In this document: one piece after another, positions 40,045 through 48,453 of the stretch | How positions within the stretch are numbered: the first letter of the stretch is position 1 | Layout of the letters: each line of letters begins with the position of its first letter | Assembly (NCBI RefSeq): GCF_052113225.1 | Contig: NZ_JBFRCT010000003.1 | Span: forward strand, 620,001 to 684,000 | Length of the DNA: 64,000 nt | Origin: Pristimantibacillus sp052113225 | Lineage (GTDB): Bacteria; Bacillota; Bacilli; Paenibacillales; Paenibacillaceae | Direction: 5' to 3' | Notes under the pieces: model-generated | Told to the model about the DNA's origin: nothing | The model's input: only the letters and a program-made list of their open reading frames with translations | Database searches by the model: none | Made by a program: the position numbers and the translations under genes

Positions 40045-41865
40045 ATGAAGAGACGGGCAGCTGCTATTGGTTTATTATTTCTGTTATTATTCTCGGGATA
40101 TATCGCCAGGCTTGCCTGGCTGCAGCTAACACCTGGCTATGGGCATAAAAGTACAGCTTCTGCAATGAGCCGCAGCAACTGGAAGCGGATGTCGGTGCTG
40201 CAGCGTGAGCGAAACCTCGTACTGGATACGGGTAGAGGAGACTTTCTAGATCGGCATAACAAACCGATTACAGGGGAGACCTATTATACGCTGGCTTTAT
40301 TTCCAGTGAACATGAAGACTCGGGATGAAGTTGACGAGAAGTGGCAGCAAGCTGTTAGGAAGCTGTCAACGATGCTACATGTACCGGAACAGGAGCTCGT
40401 GAGCTGGTGGAAGCAGCTGCGTGAACCAACCTTCTGGCATAAAGGAAAGGACAAGCTGCCTTACAGATTAACGGATCAGGAGCTTAAGGAGCTTGCGCAG
40501 CTGCATTTGAATGGAGTTAGAGCGCTGCCTTATCGTAATCGATACTTCACGACGTTTGCTGCGAAGCAAGCAATTGGCTATATCAGCCAGCATCCGGAGC
40601 ATTTGGAACTGGTCTATTCGAAGGAGTTAGAGAAAGGTAAACGGAACCTAAATGATCAGATCGGCGGCTCTGGTTTAGAAAGATCGTTAGATGATTTACT
40701 CCACGGTGCAGGAGCGACATCTGTATCGTATTTTACAGATGGCAATAATGGACCGTTATTAGGACTGGACTACCGGATCACGGAACCAGGGAATCCCTAT
40801 TATCCGCTGCAGGTTCAGACTACACTTGATCTGGACCTGCAAAATCAGATTGAAGCTTATGTGGATACAAAGTCTATGAAGGAAGGCGCAGTTGTTGTTC
40901 TTGATGCCCGTAATGGGGACATTGTAGCGATGATCTCTAGGCCGCAGATGAAGCCGCTTGAATTAGGCGACGAGAAGGAATGGGCCAATCATGCGATTCA
41001 AGCTGCAGTTCCCGGATCCATCTTCAAACTGATTACCGAAGCTGCAGCTTTAGAAGCGGGNGTAACGAACGAGAAGGAAAGATTCACATGTAATGGTGAA
41101 TACGGTAAATATGGATTATCGTGCTGGAAAGAGGGAGGTCATGGCACTTTAACGCTGAGGGAAGGACTCGCCCAATCCTGCAATATCGTATTTGCGACCA
41201 TTGCTGAGCGATTAAGCGCAGAGCAGCTGCAGCGAACGGCTGCTGCATTAGGTGTTGGGAAGCAAGCTGGCTGGCATTCAAATCGGGCATTTGGCCCGTT
41301 TCACAAGCCCCTCCGGCTGCTTGGGGAGGAGGAAGCCGGGAGGTTATTCACGGCGGCTGAAAAAGCAGAGGCGGATGGAGGTGTTATGGCACAATCCGCC
41401 ATCGGGCAGCGTGATGTATTGATGTCGCCGCTGCAGGCGGCGAATCTGGTCGTCACGCTGCTGAACAGCGGGCGCGTGATGGAGCCGCGCCTCGTCCGTG
41501 AGATCCGCTATGCCAATGGCCAGCGGATGGTGTCGCTGCCCGCGAAGAGCGCTCCTGCGGAAAGCGGCCGGATTCGTCCGGCCACTGCGCGAAAGCTGCT
41601 TCGCGGCATGGAGGCGGTGGTCGACCATGGAACCGGTCGATCGATCCGCCAAGGGCTGTGGGCGGTGGCCGGCAAATCGGGCACCGCCGAAATAACAAAG
41701 GCCGGAGCGCCCCGCGTGAACCAATGGTTCACGGGATACGGTCCGGCCGAGAAGCCGCGCTATGCGGTTGCTGTACTGGCGGAGAATCGTCCGCCTGAAA
41801 GCATCAACCAGGCGACGGAGCTTTTTCGCGGAGTGATGGATATTCTCGCCTTATACACCCGTTGA
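40045..41865 (+). CDS. Class B penicillin-binding protein (PbpI/YrrR-like transpeptidase)
   Basis: A 606-residue peptidoglycan transpeptidase. A single N-terminal membrane anchor lies at about 5-24, and a non-catalytic dimerisation domain covers about 55-260. The transpeptidase domain has SxxK in VPGSIFKL, SCN in QSCNIVFA and KSGT in VAGKSGTAEIT, all intact. One N at about 41061 is in a GGN codon, so the residue is Gly whatever the base. The stretch from about 41400 to 41760 is much richer in G+C than the rest of the gene. Position downstream of mltG suggests the yrrR (pbpI) orthologue. Its end overlaps the convergent permease gene by 15 bases. Confidence 0.92.
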   Translation: MKRRAAAIGLLFLLLFSGYIARLAWLQLTPGYGHKSTASAMSRSNWKRMSVLQRERNLVLDTGRGDFLDRHNKPITGETYYTLALFPVNMKTRDEVDEKWQQAVRKLSTMLHVPEQELVSWWKQLREPTFWHKGKDKLPYRLTDQELKELAQLHLNGVRALPYRNRYFTTFAAKQAIGYISQHPEHLELVYSKELEKGKRNLNDQIGGSGLERSLDDLLHGAGATSVSYFTDGNNGPLLGLDYRITEPGNPYYPLQVQTTLDLDLQNQIEAYVDTKSMKEGAVVVLDARNGDIVAMISRPQMKPLELGDEKEWANHAIQAAVPGSIFKLITEAAALEAXVTNEKERFTCNGEYGKYGLSCWKEGGHGTLTLREGLAQSCNIVFATIAERLSAEQLQRTAAALGVGKQAGWHSNRAFGPFHKPLRLLGEEEAGRLFTAAEKAEADGGVMAQSAIGQRDVLMSPLQAANLVVTLLNSGRVMEPRLVREIRYANGQRMVSLPAKSAPAESGRIRPATARKLLRGMEAVVDHGTGRSIRQGLWAVAGKSGTAEITKAGAPRVNQWFTGYGPAEKPRYAVAVLAENRPPESINQATELFRGVMDILALYTR

Positions 41866-42996
41866 CGGCTGTGTACCGTCCGTAACTTCTTCCACTGTCT
41901 CTGCAGGCTCATCATATTCTCCTTGCGGAGTACGAATCCAGCGGTGGAAGAAGCCTTGTTCTAACAACGACTTTATGACGATAATAATGATTGGCGACAG
42001 GATAACACCAGCAACGCCAAACAGATGAAGGGAGATAAACATGCAGGAAAGCATGGTGAACGCAGATACGCCAAGTGTGTCGCCGGTGATCTTGGGCTCA
42101 ACAATATGCCGTGTTACAACAACGACGATCAGCAAAACGGACAGCCAGACAGCAAGCGAAGTTTGACCGACCAGGAATAGATAAATGATCCATGGGACAA
42201 ACAATGTACTTACGCCAAGCAATGGCAGCACATCAAAGATACCGGCCGTTACGGAAATCGCGAAAGCATTGTCTACCTGTAAAATAAGAAGTGCTGCAAA
42301 AATAACGAGGAAAGTGATACTCATCATTTTGGCTTGTGCCTTCACATAGGCGCCAATACCCTTGAATACATTTTCGCGAAGGAAGAAGAAGGCTTTCTTG
42401 AACGTATTTGGTGTTTTTTCATTGGCTGTTTTTTTCCACATCTTAATCTCAATGCTGAGGAAATACGCCAGGATAATACCGATTACAAAATTGAAGATAA
42501 ACGTAGAGAACGATGAAATATATCCGACAAGCCCAGTGAAAATAATATTGGCAAGCTTCGGTAAATACTCAGTTGCTCCGTTTATGTATTCTGTAATTTT
42601 AGCTACCCAATCCGGCGGAAGTGCCTGAAGCTTCTGTTGGAATACGCTTGAATCATCCTGCACCTGCTCCTTGAAGAGCTCCTGATAATACGGTAATTTG
42701 ACTTTGATGAAATCAGTGCCTTGGCTCGTAATCACATAGGCTAGTCCAGAAAAAATGCCCAAAATAATTAGTGAGAACACAAGGACGGATATGCCTGATG
42801 CAATAGACTTCTTAATGCCTATTTTGTTCAAGCGTCTGGCCAGCGGCTCGATAAACAAATAAATAACAAAGGCAAAAAAGATTGGAGTTGCGATTTTGTA
42901 CAAATAACTAAAAGCAGCCATCACTAAGAATACGGTAAGTGCAATAAGCGCTATGTCGAATGCTGTACGCCAATATTTTTTATAAAACGGAAGCAT
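41851..42996 (-). CDS. AI-2E family permease (YtvI-like)
   Basis: A 381-residue membrane protein with about eight segments and the family block GIFDVLPLLGVSTLFVPWIIY; the middle holds an amphipathic region of about 100 residues. The acidic C-terminal tail (EYDEPAETVEEVTDGTQPS) is unusual in being long and hydrophilic. The ATG at 42996 follows GAGAGGAG; ten further residues upstream are possible. It is a second AI-2E family member in the window, only distantly similar to the one before alaS. Substrate unknown. Confidence 0.9.
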   Translation of the reverse strand: MLPFYKKYWRTAFDIALIALTVFLVMAAFSYLYKIATPIFFAFVIYLFIEPLARRLNKIGIKKSIASGISVLVFSLIILGIFSGLAYVITSQGTDFIKVKLPYYQELFKEQVQDDSSVFQQKLQALPPDWVAKITEYINGATEYLPKLANIIFTGLVGYISSFSTFIFNFVIGIILAYFLSIEIKMWKKTANEKTPNTFKKAFFFLRENVFKGIGAYVKAQAKMMSITFLVIFAALLILQVDNAFAISVTAGIFDVLPLLGVSTLFVPWIIYLFLVGQTSLAVWLSVLLIVVVVTRHIVEPKITGDTLGVSAFTMLSCMFISLHLFGVAGVILSPIIIIVIKSLLEQGFFHRWIRTPQGEYDEPAETVEEVTDGTQPSTGV

Positions 42997-43141
42997 GCAA
43001 TAATCTCCTCTCGAATAAGGAATCATATCCTTGTAGTGATTGTACTATAATTTCTAAAACGATGCCTATTATTAATCCTCATATGGTACAATTAAAGGTA
43101 TCGTGTTTATTATTACATTCATAAACGGTGGGGAAAACAAA

Positions 43142-44542
43142 ATGTTACAATTGCTGCTTTGGGCATTTTACTTCTTGTCCTTGTACGCCTTTATTCCTGC
43201 ACTAATCAGCCGTGTTTTCGGATTCCGTGTGTTCAAGAAAGGTCGCGTCGCGAACGAAATCGCACTTACCTTTGATGATGGACCGGATCTTGAATATACG
43301 CCGCAGCTGCTTGATCTTCTTGCAAGGTACAAGGCGAAGGCAACCTTTTTTGTCGTTGGCTCGCATGCGGAGAAGCATCCGGAATTGCTGCGCAGAATGC
43401 ATGATGAAGGTCATATTATCGGTATTCATAATTATGTTCATAAGACCAATTGGTTTATGAGACCTAAGACGGTGCGCAACCAGATTGCGCGTACCTCAGA
43501 CGTAATACGGGAAGCAACCGGGCTTCGTTCCGTTTATTATCGGCCGCCTTGGGGGATCATCAATATTTTTGATTTCACCAACCCAAACAAAATGCAAATT
43601 ATATTGTGGTCGGCTATATTTGGCGACTGGAATGTAAAGCTTGGAGCGGAACGGTTGAAACAGAAAATGATGCAAAAGCTAAATCCTGGGGAAGTGCTGC
43701 TCCTTCATGATTGCGGACGTACACCAGGGGCTGACGAGACTGCACCAGCAAATATGCTGATTGCACTCGAAGCCTACATGGAAGAAGCGACAAAACGAGG
43801 ATACCGGTTTGTGGGTATAGCGGAGATGATCAAATTGTCAGAGAAAACGTCCAAACGTTCTGTATGGAAAAATACAATTGTTGGAGCCTGGCTCCTGTAT
43901 GAGCAATTGTTCCATGTTGTTTTCCGGCTCAAACATGTGGGGGAAGAGAACCAGTGTTTCCATTACCGCATCATCAAGTATAACGGGAATCCGATTAAAC
44001 TTGCAGATGACGGCTATTTGAACAAAGGAGATAAAGTCGTGGAACTGCATTTCGATAATAAAATGTTGTCGACGATTGCAGCCACATCTAGTTCACCGCT
44101 CGCAACGGGAATCCGGATGCTTCGGGAAGTCGAGGAGGCATTGCCGATTCTGGCAAGGGAACTGGCTAATGATCCGGAAGCAGAAGGTGCACGCTCTTTA
44201 TATGGTATAACAATGATCCATCGCGGGGCTGATCGATTAGGTTTCCAGGTTGTGCCGATGCCAGACGGGCTATTCGCTCGCACAACACGTATTTACTTGC
44301 GAATCCTGACGAGAGTACTAACCAATAAGCAGCGTAACTCTAGAGGTAAAGCAAGACGGGATACGATCAACCCACATATGCTGTTTATGCCTATTGAACG
44401 ACTGCTCATGTATTCCGTGAACGGAAGTCAATCTCCAGCAGCAAAAGACGTAAAACCACATCAGGAAGTCGCAGCTGCTAAGTCTTCTCCTTCCGTTGAT
44501 GAGGCTGCTACTGATCTAGAAAGCAACCCATCCGTTATATAA
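43142..44542 (+). CDS. Polysaccharide deacetylase (NodB domain) with C-terminal extension
   Basis: A 466-residue membrane-anchored deacetylase. An N-terminal hydrophobic segment (about 1-20) is followed by the NodB domain at about 40-240 with every family motif: TFDDGP (metal Asp), H-x3-H in IIGIHNYVHKT, YYRPPWG, WSAIFGDW and LLLHDCG. A second domain of about 200 residues (YEQLFHVVFRL..., RLGFQVVPMPDGLF) resembles the YkoP-like partner fused to such enzymes in Bacillota. The substrate is probably a cell-wall or surface N-acetylated glycan. Start at 43142 with GGTGGGG upstream. Confidence 0.9.
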   Translation: MLQLLLWAFYFLSLYAFIPALISRVFGFRVFKKGRVANEIALTFDDGPDLEYTPQLLDLLARYKAKATFFVVGSHAEKHPELLRRMHDEGHIIGIHNYVHKTNWFMRPKTVRNQIARTSDVIREATGLRSVYYRPPWGIINIFDFTNPNKMQIILWSAIFGDWNVKLGAERLKQKMMQKLNPGEVLLLHDCGRTPGADETAPANMLIALEAYMEEATKRGYRFVGIAEMIKLSEKTSKRSVWKNTIVGAWLLYEQLFHVVFRLKHVGEENQCFHYRIIKYNGNPIKLADDGYLNKGDKVVELHFDNKMLSTIAATSSSPLATGIRMLREVEEALPILARELANDPEAEGARSLYGITMIHRGADRLGFQVVPMPDGLFARTTRIYLRILTRVLTNKQRNSRGKARRDTINPHMLFMPIERLLMYSVNGSQSPAAKDVKPHQEVAAAKSSPSVDEAATDLESNPSVI

Positions 44543-44556
44543 ATTGTTCTTTCCAT

Positions 44557-44594
44557 AAAAAGCCGACAATTCCATTGGAGTTGTCGGCTTTTTG
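44557..44594 (+). terminator. Terminator of the deacetylase gene
   Basis: AAAAGCCGACAATTCCA with TGGAGTTGTCGGCTTTTT. Confidence 0.9.
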
Positions 44595-44638
44595 TTTCCT
44601 TCTTTCCTTCTTTCCTTCTTCCCTTCTTCCCCTTCTCC
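44589..44638 (+). repeat. Polypyrimidine microsatellite
   Basis: A tract of about 50 bases containing only T and C apart from one G, with imperfect TTTCCTTC / TTCCC repeats, between a terminator and H1 copy E. It could slip or form unusual DNA structure; no coding role. Confidence 0.7.
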
Positions 44639-44707
44639 TGTTGCAGATGAAGTCAGCGACTGGAGGGGTTGTTGTTTGTTTTGGCCTTGCTCGCTGCTTC
44701 AACGGAG

Positions 44708-44821
44708 CAGACGTCTATCTCTGGAGAAGCGAAGCGTTCGCTTTTGCTCGCGGATTCCAACTTGGTACAAGTTGGTTCGAGGAATCTGCGAGCAATGGCG
44801 ATCGGAGGAGATAGACGTCTG
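44708..44821 (+). repeat. H1 asymmetric-hairpin repeat, copy E
   Basis: The outer arms are a perfect 14-bp inverted repeat, CAGACGTCTATCTC (44708) with GAGATAGACGTCTG (44808). The inner arms GCTCGCGGATTCC (44746) and GGAATCTGCGAGC (44781) pair at 12 of 13 positions, and the apex is CCAACTTG-GTA-CAAGTTGG. The core is the most diverged: GGAGAAGCGAAGCGTTCGCTTTTG and CAATGGCGATCGGAGG. Confidence 0.8.
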
Positions 44822-44848
44822 CGGAGTGGTGTAAACGCCCAAGAAAAA

Positions 44849-44880
44849 CAAAAAAGCAGCTCCCCTAAGGGAAGCTGCTT
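44849..44880 (-). terminator. Terminator of ilvD
   Basis: AAGCAGCT-CCC pairs with GGG-AAGCTGCTT, and the minus strand continues with a run of T. It lies 12 bases past the ilvD stop. Confidence 0.8.
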
Positions 44881-44891
44881 CACTCTGCAAA

Positions 44892-46577
44892 CTACATTTT
44901 CATTACGCCGCCCATACTTGCATTTGTAACCAGGTGGGAGTAACGAGCCAGGTAGCCGCGTTTGATTTTTGGTTCAAAACCAGGCCATGCGGCGCGGCGT
45001 TTTTCCATTTCCTCGTCGCTGATCAGCAGGTTTATGCCACGGTTGTTCATATCCAGCTCAATGATGTCGCCGTCTTGAACGAATGCGATTGGACCGCCTT
45101 CAGCTGCTTCTGGAGAAACGTGACCGATACTGATACCGCGGGATGCACCCGAGAAACGTCCGTCAGTGATAAGGCCGACTTTTGTACCAAGTCCCATACC
45201 AACGATTTGAGATGTTGGAGCCAACATTTCTGGCATACCAGGACCGCCTTTAGGTCCTTCGTAGCGAATAACTACAACATGGCCTTCTTTTACTTTGCCG
45301 CTCGAGATGCCTGCAAGAGCATCATCTTGGGAATCGAAGCAAATAGCAGGACCTTTGTGGTAGCCGCCAACCGATTTGTCGATAGCGCCGACTTTAACGA
45401 TGGAGCCTTCTGGAGCAAGGTTACCGAACAACACAGCAAGGCCGCCGCGTTCGCTATGCGGGTTATCGATCGTACGGAGAACATCTGTATCTTGGATTTC
45501 ACAGCCTTCAACATTCTCACGAAGTGTTTTACCAGTAACAGTCATACGTGTGCCATCCAATGCGCCTTCTTTTTTGAGCAGCTCATTAAGAACGGCGCTT
45601 ACGCCGCCTGCAACATGAACATCTTCGATATGGTAATCGGATGCTGGAGCAATTTTCGCAAGATGCGGAACGCGTTCTGCAATTTCATTAATGCGTTCGA
45701 TTGGGTATTCGATACCAGCTTCATGCGCAATAGCAAGCGTGTGAAGAACTGTATTTGTTGAACCGCCCAAAGCCATATCAAGAGCAAATGCGTTGTCGAT
45801 TGTTTCTTTTGTAACGATATCACGTGGTTTGATGCCAAGTTCGATTAGTTTCATCAGCTGGCGAGCCGATTCTTTAACGAACTCTTTACGCTCAGGCGAT
45901 ACAGCAAGAATCGTACCGTTACCTGGCATTGCAAGGCCAAGGCCTTCTGCAAGACAGTTCATGGAGTTAGCTGTGAACATACCGGAGCAAGAGCCGCAAG
46001 TTGGACAGCCGAATTGTTCTAATTCAGTAAGACCAACTTCATCGATCGTACCAGCGATATATTGGCCAACGCCTTCAAATACGCTAGTCAGGGAGATTGC
46101 ACGGCCGTCGGAAGTTCTGCCGGCTTTCATTGGTCCACCACTTACGAGCATGGTTGGGATGTTTACACGAAGGGCACCCATCATCATACCTGGTGTAATT
46201 TTGTCACAGTTCGGAATACAGACCATACCGTCGAACCAGTGAGCGTTAACAACGGTTTCAACGGAGTCGGCAATGATCTCGCGGCTTGCAAGCGAGTAAC
46301 GCATGCCGATGTGACCCATTGCAATCCCGTCATCTACACCAATGGTGTTGAATTCGAACGGAACGCCGCCTGCTTCACGAATAGCTTCTTTAACCAGCTT
46401 ACCGAATTCCTGGAGATGAACATGACCTGGAATAATATCAATATAAGAGTTACAAACCGCGATGAATGGTTTGCCAAAATCTTCTTCCTTTACTCCTGCA
46501 GCCCGCAAAAGACTGCGGTGAGGTGCGCGGTCAAATCCTTTTTTAATCATATCAGATCTCATTTTCTTAGGCGCCAT
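44892..46577 (-). CDS. ilvD: Dihydroxy-acid dehydratase
   Basis: Converts 2,3-dihydroxyisovalerate and the methylvalerate analogue to the 2-keto acids in valine, leucine and isoleucine synthesis. The 561 residues contain the cluster-ligand cysteines in FIAVCNSY, CIPNCDKITPGMM and CPTCGSCSGMFTANSM, and the C-terminal GRFSGASRG with the active-site serine. The ATG at 46577 has GGGAGGGAC seven bases upstream; an ATG five codons earlier overlaps that site. It is a single-gene unit with its own terminator; no other ilv gene is in the window. Confidence 0.97.
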   Translation of the reverse strand: MAPKKMRSDMIKKGFDRAPHRSLLRAAGVKEEDFGKPFIAVCNSYIDIIPGHVHLQEFGKLVKEAIREAGGVPFEFNTIGVDDGIAMGHIGMRYSLASREIIADSVETVVNAHWFDGMVCIPNCDKITPGMMMGALRVNIPTMLVSGGPMKAGRTSDGRAISLTSVFEGVGQYIAGTIDEVGLTELEQFGCPTCGSCSGMFTANSMNCLAEGLGLAMPGNGTILAVSPERKEFVKESARQLMKLIELGIKPRDIVTKETIDNAFALDMALGGSTNTVLHTLAIAHEAGIEYPIERINEIAERVPHLAKIAPASDYHIEDVHVAGGVSAVLNELLKKEGALDGTRMTVTGKTLRENVEGCEIQDTDVLRTIDNPHSERGGLAVLFGNLAPEGSIVKVGAIDKSVGGYHKGPAICFDSQDDALAGISSGKVKEGHVVVIRYEGPKGGPGMPEMLAPTSQIVGMGLGTKVGLITDGRFSGASRGISIGHVSPEAAEGGPIAFVQDGDIIELDMNNRGINLLISDEEMEKRRAAWPGFEPKIKRGYLARYSHLVTNASMGGVMKM

Positions 46578-46806
46578 GCTAGTCCCTCCCATGTAATGTC
46601 ATACCTTTGAGTTTAACATATTGGACAAAGGTTGGCTACCAGAGCAAGAGCAGGGAAGTGCCGTAAATGCTTGTAAAACAGCGCAAATTGCGCTTATTAT
46701 GGTCTTTACGCCCATGTTGCCTACATTTTTCGACATTTTTTATTACCGGCTAACTTTTTGTGGCAAAATGAGTACTGCGGTTTTATGAAGGAGGAATCAA
46801 CACATC

Positions 46807-48453
46807 ATGTATAAATTGCTGCTCGTCGACGATGAACCGGAAGTAACAGAGGGTCTCATGATGGAGATCGATTGGGAAAGCTGCGGCTTTTCTGAAGTGA
46901 AGACAGCCAGTAATGGTAAAGAAGCGATGGAGCTTGTTGAAAAAATGGAGCCCGATGTGCTCATAACCGATATTAGCATGCCCTATATGAATGGACTCGA
47001 GCTGTCCGATTGGGTGAAAAAAATGTATCCAATCACCCGAGTTGTTATTTTGACGGGGCATGATGAGTTTGAATATGCAAAGCAAGCTATTAATCTTCAG
47101 GTAGAAGCTTATGTGCTTAAGCCGTTCTCGGGCCAGCAATTAACGGAGACGGTTCTGGAAGTTAAACGCAGAATGGATGAAGAGCGGAAGATGCGTAATA
47201 ACATCGAGCTCTTACAGGAGCATTACCGTACAACGCTGCCAATCGTCCGCGAGAAATTTCTGTCTTCTTTGATAACTCGTCATCAATCGATAGCGGCTAT
47301 CCGTGAGAAAGCTGATAAATACGGCATGGAGCTGGAAGGCGAAGGTTATCTTGTATCCATTATTTCGGTACTTCATTCGGACAAGCCTGAAGAGGGACAG
47401 GATCCGCATCATGCTGTCTCCTCGATAAAGGACCTAGATCTGAAGCTGTTTTCCATCACGAATATAGCTAATGAAATATGGGTGAGGGATAAGCTTGGTA
47501 AGGTATTTATTCATCAAGATCAAGTCGTCCTGTTTACCGTAAGCCCTGATACGAATGCTGAAGTGGTCATGGGAACAACACAGAATGCTTTGAAAGAAAT
47601 TTTGCAAAGTATAGAAAAATTCCTGAAGCTCCCGATCATGATTGGAGTAGGTACGATTACGCAGGATATCCGCAGCTTGAAATATTCGTATGAAGCAGCT
47701 GAGTCAGCACTTGATTACCGGCGTATTCTTGGGACGAACCAAATTATTTGCATTGATGATATGGAAGAGCGCGTACAGGAAAAGCTGATCTTCGATGAGT
47801 GGAAGGAGCAGAACCTGATCCGTTCCATCAAGCTTGGGACGGAGCAAGAGCTGTTAGATATTATTGATGAGTTGTTTGACAACATCTCACGGGTGCAGGC
47901 TCCCGTACATGACTTCCAGCATTATTTGTTGGAGATGGTAACGGCCATTATTAAGTTATCCAAGATGACAGATGACGGTACTGATCCTATTTTTGCAGGT
48001 GGAGCCGGCATACTCAATCAGTACCAAAAGCTGAATACGCTTAATGAGACCAAAGCATGGTTTACTGACTTGTGCGGGAAAGTGCGCAGCCGGATAGTGA
48101 GCCGCAGACAAAGCTCATACAAGCATATCGTGGAAGAAGCGATTCAATTTACAAAAAGTAATTTCGGCGACCAGGAGCTGTCCATTGCGGTTGTATGCGC
48201 GCATCTGCACATTAGCACGGGATACTTCAGCAGTTTATTCAAGAAAGAAGTGAAGCTGACCTATGGTGCTTATTTGCTGCAACTGAGGATGGAAGCAGCG
48301 AAAGAATATTTGCGGACAACGGAAATGAAGACCTTCGAGATCGCGGATAAGGTTGGCTTCGCTGATCCGAATTATTTCAGCCTCTGTTTCAAGAAATATG
48401 AAGGCGTGTCCGCCAAAGAGTATCGTAACGCCCTGTCGGAGTCATCGAAATGA
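46807..48453 (+). CDS. YesN-type response regulator (receiver plus AraC HTH)
   Basis: A 548-residue DNA-binding regulator. The receiver domain at 1-120 has the acidic pair DDE at 8-10, phospho-acceptor Asp55 in VLITDISMPYMNG and the Lys in VLKPF. A long middle region of about 300 residues of unknown fold follows. A C-terminal AraC double helix-turn-helix begins near residue 440 (ELSIAVVCAHLHISTGYFSSLFKK; FEIADKVGFADPNYFSLCFKK). AAGGAGG precedes the start. Its stop overlaps the start of the kinase gene. With the kinase and the anchored sugar-binding protein it probably controls the mgl genes downstream. Confidence 0.96.
   Translation: MYKLLLVDDEPEVTEGLMMEIDWESCGFSEVKTASNGKEAMELVEKMEPDVLITDISMPYMNGLELSDWVKKMYPITRVVILTGHDEFEYAKQAINLQVEAYVLKPFSGQQLTETVLEVKRRMDEERKMRNNIELLQEHYRTTLPIVREKFLSSLITRHQSIAAIREKADKYGMELEGEGYLVSIISVLHSDKPEEGQDPHHAVSSIKDLDLKLFSITNIANEIWVRDKLGKVFIHQDQVVLFTVSPDTNAEVVMGTTQNALKEILQSIEKFLKLPIMIGVGTITQDIRSLKYSYEAAESALDYRRILGTNQIICIDDMEERVQEKLIFDEWKEQNLIRSIKLGTEQELLDIIDELFDNISRVQAPVHDFQHYLLEMVTAIIKLSKMTDDGTDPIFAGGAGILNQYQKLNTLNETKAWFTDLCGKVRSRIVSRRQSSYKHIVEEAIQFTKSNFGDQELSIAVVCAHLHISTGYFSSLFKKEVKLTYGAYLLQLRMEAAKEYLRTTEMKTFEIADKVGFADPNYFSLCFKKYEGVSAKEYRNALSESSK

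Noticed and set aside
27674..41061. Frameshift or broken genes at ambiguous bases in mnmA, cymR and the PBP
   Set aside because: Each is a single N that leaves the frame intact, and the affected codons are compatible with the expected residue.
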